Assembly (NCBI RefSeq): GCF_025144465.1
Contig: NZ_CP083555.1
Coordinates: 1-64,000, forward strand
Reading direction: 5' to 3'
Length of the DNA stretch: 64,000 nucleotides
DNA from: Leisingera sp. S132
GTDB taxonomy: Bacteria; Pseudomonadota; Alphaproteobacteria; Rhodobacterales; Rhodobacteraceae
The notes beneath the pieces were generated by a model. It was not told the origin of the DNA. It made no database searches and was given only the letters and a program-made list of their open reading frames with translations. The translations under genes and the position numbers were made by a program. Numbering within the stretch: position 1 is the first letter of the stretch; every line of letters begins with the position of its first letter. Shown one piece after another: positions 27,379-34,182 of the stretch.

Positions 27379-27451
27379 TTCTCTCTCCTATAGTTCACAT
27401 GATCTTTAGTGATACACATCTTTTCCCTTTTAAACACAAGTATTTTTTTTG

Positions 27452-27491
27452 TTGACGCATCTTCTAGCTATTTCTATTGATCGATTGATCA
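27452..27491 (+). promoter_or_regulatory. TRAP operon promoter with overlapping palindrome
   Basis: TTGACG at 27452-27457 and TATTGA at 27475-27480 are separated by 17 bases, a fair sigma-70 promoter. TGATC-GATT-GATCA (27478-27491) overlaps the -10 element. An operator for the downstream TetR-type repressor is the simplest reading. Confidence 0.5.
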
Positions 27492-27514
27492 TCATATATC
27501 AGGGAGGAAACGTG

Positions 27515-28609
27515 ATGAGCTTCAAGGTCACAAGACGAAAATTTTTCAAGACTGCGACGGCGGCCACAGGAGCTGCAGCGCTCGCGGCTCCCGCCCTTGC
27601 TCAGGGCGGGACAGAGCTAAAGATGCTGACATGCTGGCCAAAAAATTTTCCCGGCCTAGGAACCAGCGCTGAGCGATTTGCAAAACGCGTGTCAGATGCG
27701 AGTGAAGGCAAGCTGCGCATCAAAGTGTACGGAGCCGGTGAAATTGTTGCGCCATTTGAGGTTCTGGACGCTGTAGCATCGGGCGCGGGCGATCTGACCC
27801 ATGACACGCCTTACTATTGGTTCGGAAAGGACCCAGCCTTTGTGTATTTTGCGGTTGTTCCGTTTGGATTGACCGCCGATGAGCATTTCACTTGGTTGAA
27901 ATTCGGCGGTGGTCAGGAGCTTTGGGACGAGTTGGGTGCAGCCCATGGTGTCAAGCCGCTTGCCAACCTAAACACCGGCGCGCAAATGGGCGGGTGGTTT
28001 AAGAACCCGATTGAAACCGCCGCTGATCTTCAGGGCCTTCGCGTCCGGTATCCCGGTCTGGGCGGGCAGATGCTGTCCCGGCTTGGGGCGACTCCGGTGA
28101 ACATCCCCGGTGGCGAGCTGTTTACAGCGCTGCAATCCGGTACAATCGACGGGCTTGAGTGGATCGCCCCATGGAATGACTTGGCCTTCGGCTTTCACCG
28201 CGCGGCAAAACACTACTATTACCCTGGCTTCCACGAGATGGGGCATACGCTGTCATCCCATGTGAACGCCGAAGTTTGGGCAGGCCTCAGCGACACCGAG
28301 CGGGCCATCATGCAGGACGCCGCTGATGCGGAATATGTCACTTCGCTTGCTGAATACAACGCTCGAAATCTGGATGCACTGAACACGCTTGTGAATGATC
28401 ATGACGTGCAACTGCACGAATGGCCCTCGGACATTGTCCAAGAGATGCAACGCATCGCCCCGGAAGTGCTCGCTGAAAGCGCTGCAAAAAGCCCAATGGC
28501 CACAAAGGTTCACGAAAGCTGGATCGCCTTCCGCGAAAACCAACGCCAGTGGGGCGAAATTGGTGACTACGCAAACGCGCGCCTGAAACAGGGCAGAGAA
28601 GCCCAGTGA
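27515..28609 (+). CDS. dctP: TRAP transporter solute-binding protein, 2-oxoacid (TakP) type
   Basis: The product (about 364 residues from the ATG at 27515) has a Tat-type signal with RRKFF and an Ala-rich h-region ending in ALAQG. The segments NPIETAADLQGLRVRYPGLG and GGELFTALQSGTIDGLEW resemble the alpha-keto-acid-binding TakP subgroup. The TTG at 27449 is rejected because it lies within the promoter; AGGGAGGAAACGTG is a good ribosome-binding site for the ATG. It captures the ligand in the periplasm for the DctQM permease. Proximity to an acetolactate synthase gene fits a pyruvate-like ligand. Confidence 0.85.
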   Translation: MSFKVTRRKFFKTATAATGAAALAAPALAQGGTELKMLTCWPKNFPGLGTSAERFAKRVSDASEGKLRIKVYGAGEIVAPFEVLDAVASGAGDLTHDTPYYWFGKDPAFVYFAVVPFGLTADEHFTWLKFGGGQELWDELGAAHGVKPLANLNTGAQMGGWFKNPIETAADLQGLRVRYPGLGGQMLSRLGATPVNIPGGELFTALQSGTIDGLEWIAPWNDLAFGFHRAAKHYYYPGFHEMGHTLSSHVNAEVWAGLSDTERAIMQDAADAEYVTSLAEYNARNLDALNTLVNDHDVQLHEWPSDIVQEMQRIAPEVLAESAAKSPMATKVHESWIAFRENQRQWGEIGDYANARLKQGREAQ

Positions 28610-28610
28610 T

Positions 28611-28683
28611 AGCTGACCCCTGTCCACCCTTGTGGTCAGCTGATCCGATCCGGGGATTGGACCACTTTCTCCCGGATCGGATC
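28611..28683 (+). promoter_or_regulatory. tandem stem-loops between dctP and dctQ
   Basis: AGCTGACC/GGTCAGCT (28611-28641) is followed at once by GATCCGATCCGGG/CCCGGATCGGATC (28642-28683), a perfect 13-pair stem with a 16-base loop. Such intercistronic structures can lower permease expression relative to the binding protein or protect the dctP message. Confidence 0.6.
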
Positions 28684-28753
28684 ACCTTGCTTTGCACCCC
28701 TGCCCTCCAACAAATGGCTCTCCTGCTCTACGGCGGGGACCGGGAAAAATGAT

Positions 28754-29275
28754 ATGGAACAATCAACAACACATATGGCGCGAGCGGGAGCGCTAGGACA
28801 GCTCATTGCCTGGACAGGAACCATCAGTAAATGGATGGCCGTTACAATGGTCTTGCTCCAATTTGCAGTGGTTGTCGCACGATACCTCTTTGATGCGGGA
28901 TCCGTGATGGCCCAGGAAGCGATCCTTTACCTCTTTGGGACCATGTTCATGCTTGCTATGGCCGACGCTCTGGCCTCAGATCGGCACGTACGTGTCGATA
29001 TGCTGTATCACACGTTTTCGGCACGACGCAGGCGCATCATTGATGCCTTGGGAATTCTGTTTTTCCTTTTGCCGCTTTGCATATTCATGTTTTGGGCGTC
29101 CAAAGACTACGTCCTCAACAGCTGGACCGCATTGGAAGGATCACGAGAAGCATCCGGTTTGCCCGGCGTTTTCTTGTTCAAAACAGTTATTCCAATCGCT
29201 TTGCTGCTCCTCATACTGCACGCCCTGTCGATCCTAAAACGGTGTGTTCTGCCAAAGGGGTCACAAAATGGATGA
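28754..29275 (+). CDS. dctQ: TRAP transporter small permease subunit
   Basis: The 173-residue protein has four predicted membrane helices, the standard DctQ topology, with RHVRVDMLYHTFSARRR between helices two and three. It forms the small membrane subunit that pairs with DctM. It lies 144 bases after dctP beyond two stem-loops and overlaps the start of the large permease by eight bases, so DctQ and DctM are translationally coupled. Confidence 0.85.
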   Translation: MEQSTTHMARAGALGQLIAWTGTISKWMAVTMVLLQFAVVVARYLFDAGSVMAQEAILYLFGTMFMLAMADALASDRHVRVDMLYHTFSARRRRIIDALGILFFLLPLCIFMFWASKDYVLNSWTALEGSREASGLPGVFLFKTVIPIALLLLILHALSILKRCVLPKGSQNG

Positions 29276-30818
29276 CATTCACACCCTCTATTTGATCGCC
29301 CTATTTGCGGGCCTGCTCATCTGCCTGATGTCCGGTTTTCCTGTGGCCTTCGTTCTAGGGGGCGTATCGCTGCTTTTGGCGGGGGTTGGTATCCTCTTCC
29401 AGCATTTCGATGCTTCCTTCTTGGCCGCCATCCCTCAGCGTATTTACGCAGCAATGACCAACGATGTACTGCTTGCCGTACCGCTTTTCGTATTCATGGG
29501 AGCGATGCTAGAACGAAGCGGCATTGCGTCCGAACTCTTAGACGGCATCGGTCGGCTATTTGGCAAGCGGCGCGGCGGTCTTGGCTTTGCGATCACTCTG
29601 GTAGGTGCTCTTCTTGCAGCGTCGACCGGCATTGTAGGGGCGACGGTGACAACAATGGCACTGTTATCCTTGCCGGTGATGTTGAAATGGGGTTACTCGC
29701 CGCGCCTGGCTGCCGGATCAATCTGCGCGGCCGGAACACTCGGTCAGATTATCCCCCCTTCACTGGTGCTGGTCCTGTTGGCAGACACGATTTCCTCAGC
29801 TTACCAGAAAGCCCAACTGGCCCAAGGAAATTTCTCACCTGACACCGTGTCGATCTCGGATCTGTTTGCCGGTGCGATTGTTCCCGGATTGTTGATGGTT
29901 GTCGTGTTCCTCACCTATCAGGTTTTGTTGACTTTCTTCAGGCCCAACACTTGCCCGCCGCCACCGGAAACCGAAGCTGAGGAGATGAAGATTTCGATCA
30001 AATCTCTCCTTATTAGACTGGTTCCACCACTAGCGCTCATCCTCGGTGTGCTCGGTTCAATTCTTGGCGGCGTTGCAACTCCAACCGAATCCGCCTCGAT
30101 CGGGGCTGCAGGTGCCATATTGCTTGCCGGGTTTGGGTCAGAACACCGAAAACACGCCAACAACGCACTGCTTTTCCTGGCTGCGGCTGTATTTCTGAAG
30201 CAACTGGTTTTCGGCAATGTCGAGGTGCCGATTTTGTTTGAGCGCATAAGTGTAGCTATCCCGGTTCTGATTTTCGTTGGGTATTTCCTCGTTGCTCTGT
30301 TGCGTGTCTTCAAGTCGGGTGCAATTTCCAGCACGGCCGTCGAAACCGTTCGACTGAGTTCGATGGTGTTCATGATTCTGATCGGAGCAGCCATGCTGTC
30401 GCTTGTCTTCCGCGGGTTTGGCGGCGATGAGGCGGTGCAGCATCTGATTTCAAATGTCCCCGGCGGCCCCTACGCCGCGCTGGCGGTCGTTCTGGCGGTC
30501 ATGTTCCTTTTGGGCTTCATCCTTGATTTCATCGAAATCATCTTTGTCATTGTACCAACGATCGCACCTGTTTTGCTGATGTCCGGGATCGATCCGATCT
30601 GGCTTGCCATTCTGATCTCACTAAACTTGCAAACATCGTTCCTAACCCCCCCATTTGGATTTGCGTTGTTTTACTTCCGATCAGCTGCACCACCCGACAT
30701 CTCAACACGCAACATCTATCTTGGTGTAATGCCATTTATCGGCTTGCAGATATTGGTTCTGGTCATCGTGGCATTCATACCAAGCATTTCCACCTGGCTG
30801 CCCTATGCACTAAGGTAA
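29268..30818 (+). CDS. dctM: TRAP transporter large permease subunit
   Basis: The product (about 516 residues) is a DctM-type permease with many membrane helices. Family segments include GFPVAFVLGGVSLLL, STGIVGATVTTMALLSLP, GQIIPPS and the C-terminal TPPFGFALFY. It is longer than the common 430-residue form because of an extra central block of helices (about residues 290-370), as seen in some 2-oxoacid and mannitol-type systems. The ATG at 29268 overlaps dctQ by eight bases. A terminator follows. Confidence 0.87.
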   Translation: MDDIHTLYLIALFAGLLICLMSGFPVAFVLGGVSLLLAGVGILFQHFDASFLAAIPQRIYAAMTNDVLLAVPLFVFMGAMLERSGIASELLDGIGRLFGKRRGGLGFAITLVGALLAASTGIVGATVTTMALLSLPVMLKWGYSPRLAAGSICAAGTLGQIIPPSLVLVLLADTISSAYQKAQLAQGNFSPDTVSISDLFAGAIVPGLLMVVVFLTYQVLLTFFRPNTCPPPPETEAEEMKISIKSLLIRLVPPLALILGVLGSILGGVATPTESASIGAAGAILLAGFGSEHRKHANNALLFLAAAVFLKQLVFGNVEVPILFERISVAIPVLIFVGYFLVALLRVFKSGAISSTAVETVRLSSMVFMILIGAAMLSLVFRGFGGDEAVQHLISNVPGGPYAALAVVLAVMFLLGFILDFIEIIFVIVPTIAPVLLMSGIDPIWLAILISLNLQTSFLTPPFGFALFYFRSAAPPDISTRNIYLGVMPFIGLQILVLVIVAFIPSISTWLPYALR

Positions 30819-30825
30819 GCCCAAC

Positions 30826-30850
30826 GCCCTGCCCAAGCCCTGGGCAGGGC
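30826..30850 (+). terminator. hairpin terminator after dctM
   Basis: GCCCTGCCC and GGGCAGGGC form a perfect nine-pair stem around AAGCCCT, directly after the dctM stop, with ACATTTGTG beyond. A partial T-run suggests incomplete termination ahead of the TetR gene. Confidence 0.65.
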
Positions 30851-30892
30851 ACATTTGTGCAGTGCCTGAACCACCAAACCATAAAGTAAAAG

Positions 30893-31609
30893 ATGCAAAA
30901 CCCTGACACGCAAGCACCCGCCCCCAAGAAGCGCACGCGCCTTTCCCCGCAGGACAGAGAACACCTGATTCTTACAGGTGCGATCGAATTTGTGGCAGAT
31001 CATGGATTTGCATTCTCCACCCGCGAACTGGCTCGACACCTCAACGTCAGCCAAAGTCTGCTATACCGATACTTTGCGACCAAAGAAGAGATTATCGAGA
31101 AGATTTATGAGAGGGTCTATGTCGGACGTTGGAACCCGGAATGGGACGAGATTCTGAGAGATCGCCAACTTAGCGTCCAGGAAAGACTGGAACGCTACCT
31201 ATTAGATTACTCAAGGGTGGTGCTTCAAAAAGATTGGGTGCGCATTTTTCTACTGTCCGCCTTCGAAGACCCGATCATTTCTCAGCGATATATTTCAATG
31301 TTGCGTAGACGAATTTTTGAACCCTTGCTTGATGAGCAACTCGTCAGCATGGGCCAAAAGGCACTTTCGAAACCAGAAGACCGTGAACTGGCGCTGGAGT
31401 TAATCTGGGGGTTCCATTCGAGCATCTTCTACCTCGGGGTGCGGCAGTGGATCTATAAGACACCGACACAGGTGAACATAGAAACGCTGGTCCGCAGCAG
31501 AACTCGCAGTTTTCTTGTTGGTTTCGAGTCATTTTTGAGCGACCTCAACCATCGTGAAAACGGGAAAGCACCTCCCTCGGCAATAACAGTGAATGAAGGT
31601 TTGGAATGA
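30893..31609 (+). CDS. TetR/AcrR-family repressor
   Basis: The 238-residue protein has an N-terminal HTH (FSTRELARHLNVSQSLLYRY, about residues 42-61) and an all-helical ligand domain. It follows the TRAP operon on the same strand. The palindrome over the dctP promoter is its probable operator, and the cupin/dehydrogenase genes in the divergent direction may also be under its control. The inducer would be the TRAP substrate or a product of it. Confidence 0.82.
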   Translation: MQNPDTQAPAPKKRTRLSPQDREHLILTGAIEFVADHGFAFSTRELARHLNVSQSLLYRYFATKEEIIEKIYERVYVGRWNPEWDEILRDRQLSVQERLERYLLDYSRVVLQKDWVRIFLLSAFEDPIISQRYISMLRRRIFEPLLDEQLVSMGQKALSKPEDRELALELIWGFHSSIFYLGVRQWIYKTPTQVNIETLVRSRTRSFLVGFESFLSDLNHRENGKAPPSAITVNEGLE

Positions 31610-31927
31610 AACCGAATTTTTTGAAAGCTGGATTCAGCTGGCAAAGGTGACTGCCGCTCCTTTTGCTCGGATAAGTCAGAGTTCTAATGAACAACGGTAG
31701 CAAAATGAACAAGGCAACGGTGGCGCGAAGCTAGTGGTAAAGAAACAATCAGGCTGGCCTTTCCAAGAAGGCTACCTTGTGGCTGGTCAAACAGAGGTCC
31801 ACATCTTTACCGATTACCGCTGGAACGATGGCTCCGTGAGCCGCCGTTGGCTCGTCGATCCAGATGGTGTTGAATTTCGGTCAGTAGAGGCAAGGCCGTT
31901 CTCCCTAGAGACGACCAAGAAATCGGA
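31610..31927. other. junction between metabolic cargo and virB cluster
   Basis: This stretch carries a small palindrome (AGCTG-GATT-CAGCT, 31626-31639) after the TetR gene and a weak 66-codon ORF. Base composition rises sharply beyond it. No IS or integrase remnant was seen. Confidence 0.4.
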
Positions 31928-31934
31928 TCAGTAG
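31734..31934 (+). CDS. uncertain small ORF
   Basis: A GTG-initiated frame of 66 residues, with aromatic-rich hydrophilic sequence (HIFTDYRWNDGS). There is no clear ribosome-binding site and I recognise no family. It overlaps the tail of the minus-strand exported protein by seven bases. It may be a real small gene or a remnant. Confidence 0.25.
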   Translation: MVKKQSGWPFQEGYLVAGQTEVHIFTDYRWNDGSVSRRWLVDPDGVEFRSVEARPFSLETTKKSDQ

Positions 31935-32506
31935 GAGAACCACTCCGAGTGGCCCATGTTGCCTTCGTAGTCGCCGTATTCGACCATGATGCTGCGGGAA
32001 TAGAAGTGCCATAGGCCACCGCTGGTCGGGTAGGCAATCTCCTGACCGCTTTCCGAGACGAATGTCGTGGGCCAGGGCGTGCGGGACCCGTAGACACGCT
32101 GGATGAAGCGACAGGTTTGGTTCTCGCGATCGCAGGAGCGGATCGACCAATCCCACTGCCGAGGCATATCCCGCTCCTTGTAAGACCGCCCTCGAAACCA
32201 GATCACATGGGTCCGGTTCAGCCACTCGTATTCGGGGAGGCTAGTGTCGAGTTTACCCTCCCCGCCAGGGCCACCCAGTTCGACTGGCACATGGGCGAAG
32301 GTGCAAACTCCGAAGGGCGGCAGGCTCGGCCATGGCGTGATGCGGCGGATCATGGTGCGATAGGCGCGCGCACAGACGGTGCTCGGGGGGAAACCACCCG
32401 CCATGCAGAGCATGATGGCGCAGTCGATGTCATAGGCCTGCGCCTTCTCAGGGGCGCCAAACACCGCCATCACTCCCATTGCAGCTGCCATCGCCTCTCG
32501 TTTCAT
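31928..32506 (-). CDS. exported conjugation-associated protein of unknown function
   Basis: The product (about 192 residues from the ATG at 32506) has a signal-like N-terminus ending near AQA and a Cys-rich opening, YDIDCAIMLCMAGGFPP, followed by RRITPWPSLPPFGVC. I have seen the DC-x4-C-AGGFP pattern in proteins near plasmid transfer genes of this bacterial group, but no function is established to my knowledge. It is divergent from the virB cluster and shares the control region containing the CAATA-N5-TATTG dyad, so it is probably coregulated with conjugation. The second in-frame start at 32530 is less likely. Confidence 0.6.
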   Translation of the reverse strand: MKREAMAAAMGVMAVFGAPEKAQAYDIDCAIMLCMAGGFPPSTVCARAYRTMIRRITPWPSLPPFGVCTFAHVPVELGGPGGEGKLDTSLPEYEWLNRTHVIWFRGRSYKERDMPRQWDWSIRSCDRENQTCRFIQRVYGSRTPWPTTFVSESGQEIAYPTSGGLWHFYSRSIMVEYGDYEGNMGHSEWFSY

Positions 32507-32558
32507 GTCGCTCTCCCGCAAAAGTTGCACCGACTATCCTGCAATTTGTATTCTTCTG

Positions 32559-32573
32559 CAATATGTCGTATTG
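32559..32573. promoter_or_regulatory. inverted-repeat operator in divergent virB control region
   Basis: CAATA-TGTCG-TATTG is a perfect five-base inverted repeat centred between the divergent genes at 32506 and 32639. The 17 bases from G32558 match the site at 62601-62617 in 16 positions. TTGACT at the right edge could be a -35 element for the rightward genes. Confidence 0.6.
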
Positions 32574-32638
32574 ACTCCATATGACTTTATGGCCTTAGTG
32601 TCGTGAAGTAGAAGGGCTCTCGTGGGGAGAGTCCGAAC

Positions 32639-32953
32639 ATGCCGATAGCGCGCAACCAGATCCTGATCACCATCGATGGTGTCAAAGACCTGTCCGAGAA
32701 GGGCATCGCGTTCCGCTGCCGGTATGAACTCGTGGGGTTCACGGACGATGGCAAGCCGCGCTACCAGTGCATCTACCTGCGCGAGGGCGAGCCGGAAGCC
32801 ATTCTGGTCTCGACCCGGATCACCCCGCACGGGCCCGAGCCGCGGTATTTCAACATATGGCCGGGGCTCTTCAAACATCATCTCGAATTCGGTGACGGGC
32901 GCGATCTGCGCTTTGGTCCTGACTACAGCATCACCCTCGAGGAGCGCGGCTGA
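32639..32953 (+). CDS. conserved hypothetical at head of virB cluster
   Basis: The 104-residue protein is hydrophilic and mixed alpha/beta, without a signal peptide or membrane segment. It is preceded by GGGGAGAG, a good ribosome-binding site. It is the first rightward gene after the shared operator and overlaps the start region of the lytic transglycosylase gene. I do not recognise the family. Its position suggests a regulatory or early accessory role in transfer. Confidence 0.6.
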   Translation: MPIARNQILITIDGVKDLSEKGIAFRCRYELVGFTDDGKPRYQCIYLREGEPEAILVSTRITPHGPEPRYFNIWPGLFKHHLEFGDGRDLRFGPDYSITLEERG

Positions 32954-33590
32954 CGTCATCGCCTTCGGCCGCGACGGCACGGCCCGGACATCCGGCTGGA
33001 CCTTTCATGGCGAACGGCCCGCCTGGGCGGGGCTGGGTGATAGTGCTGAGGCGGAAGTCGATCTGGTCTCACTGGAGGCCACTCCGCCTTCCGGTCGCGA
33101 CGACGTCCTCTTCCTGATCCGGACGACTGCTGACCGCCACCTAGGGAACCGTGCCCTGCGCCAGGTTGGTCTGAGTGCCGACGACTGGCAGATCCTGTTC
33201 CGCGCTCTGGTTGAGGCCGAAAGCAGCTACAACCCGACCGCTGTCAGCCCCAAGGGTGCCTACGGTCTTGGCCAGCTGATGCCAGACACGGCCCGCGGCC
33301 TGGGGGTCGATCCGCGCGACCCGTCCCAGAACCTCGACGGCGCCGCGCGCTACCTGCTCGCGCAGATCGCCGCGTTCAAGAACATCGACTTGGCACTCGC
33401 GGCCTACAATGCCGGTCCACACCGTGTGGTCGAATACGCGGGCGTGCCGCCCTTCGCCGAGACCCGCGAGTATATCGCGCGCATCCATCGGATCCGGTCC
33501 CGGCTGTCGGGCACGCCCGTTGCCGCTCCGGACACCCGCGTCGCAGTCCGGGTGCCTGCCCGCGCGCCCGTCCTCATCGATCTTCAGTAA
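32913..33590 (+). CDS. virB1: VirB1-like lytic transglycosylase
   Basis: The C-terminal part is a soluble lytic transglycosylase domain. Its catalytic Glu is in [12 protein letters not shown], followed by [13 protein letters not shown] and [12 protein letters not shown]. The enzyme opens peptidoglycan for assembly of the secretion channel. The start is uncertain: no ATG lies in the non-overlapping part, and the TTG at 32913, inside the previous gene, is the best guess; the ATG at 32676 would cover that gene almost entirely. No signal peptide can be seen, which is unusual for VirB1. It is one of two such domains in the cluster. Confidence 0.72.
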   Translation: MVLTTASPSRSAADVIAFGRDGTARTSGWTFHGERPAWAGLGDSAEAEVDLVSLEATPPSGRDDVLFLIRTTADRHLGNRALRQVGLSADDWQILFRALVEAESSYNPTAVSPKGAYGLGQLMPDTARGLGVDPRDPSQNLDGAARYLLAQIAAFKNIDLALAAYNAGPHRVVEYAGVPPFAETREYIARIHRIRSRLSGTPVAAPDTRVAVRVPARAPVLIDLQ

Positions 33591-33606
33591 AACAAGGGAA
33601 CTTCGC

Positions 33607-33888
33607 ATGCTTCGACATCGCCTCAGCCGCCTCTTGCCTGCCGCCACAACCCTGGCGGCTTTCGCAAGACCTGCCTTCGCGCAGGACTTGTCACCGATCC
33701 AGACCATGCTGGAAACCGTCGAGGCCGCGCTGACCGGTCCGATCGGGATCGCGGTCGCCACGCTCGCGGTCATCGGCACCGGCTTCATGTGCATGATGGG
33801 ACGGCTGAACTGGGGCTGGTTCGCCTCGGTGATCATCGGGATCGTGCTGATCTTCTCAGCCGGCACCATCGTTGACGGCTTCTCCTAA
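33607..33888 (+). CDS. virB2: VirB2-family pilin
   Basis: The 93-residue product has a long signal peptide ending at AFAQ, then two hydrophobic helices separated by a short polar loop (MMGRLNWG), the layout of TrbC/VirB2 pilins. The ATG at 33607 is chosen because the longer upstream frame lies in the transglycosylase gene. It forms the conjugative pilus and sits in the canonical position before virB3. Confidence 0.85.
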   Translation: MLRHRLSRLLPAATTLAAFARPAFAQDLSPIQTMLETVEAALTGPIGIAVATLAVIGTGFMCMMGRLNWGWFASVIIGIVLIFSAGTIVDGFS

Positions 33889-33903
33889 GAACCGAGTAGA
33901 GCA

Positions 33904-34182
33904 GTGGCAGAACGATCCCCCCTCTTTCTGGGCCTCGCCCGACCGCCCAAGTATCTGGGCCTCCCCGTCGGATACCTGGTGGTGCTGGCAACAGGGGTCG
34001 TTCTGCCGTTCATCTGGATGAAGTCGATGGTCTTTTTCCTGATTGGTCTCGTCGCGTATCCGATCCTCTGGTTCGTCGCCGACCGCGAGCCGCATTTCTT
34101 CGAGGTCTTGCGCGTCTCCTACGGCTCGGTGCGCCCGACGAAGAACCGGGCTCTGCATGGGGGTGACAGCTTTGGCGCTTGA
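33904..34182 (+). CDS. virB3: VirB3-family inner-membrane protein
   Basis: The 92-residue product has a short basic N-terminus (LFLGLARPPKYLGLPVGY), two close membrane helices and a polar tail, as in VirB3/TrbD. The start is a GTG preceded by AGAGCAG. It overlaps the start of virB4 by 26 bases, which fits the known close partnership of VirB3 with VirB4. Confidence 0.85.
   Translation: MAERSPLFLGLARPPKYLGLPVGYLVVLATGVVLPFIWMKSMVFFLIGLVAYPILWFVADREPHFFEVLRVSYGSVRPTKNRALHGGDSFGA

Noticed and set aside
32535-32542. TATCCTGC in the virB control region as a second nic site
   Set aside because: Only the short core matches, a 7-base core is expected several times by chance in this window, and no relaxase gene is adjacent.
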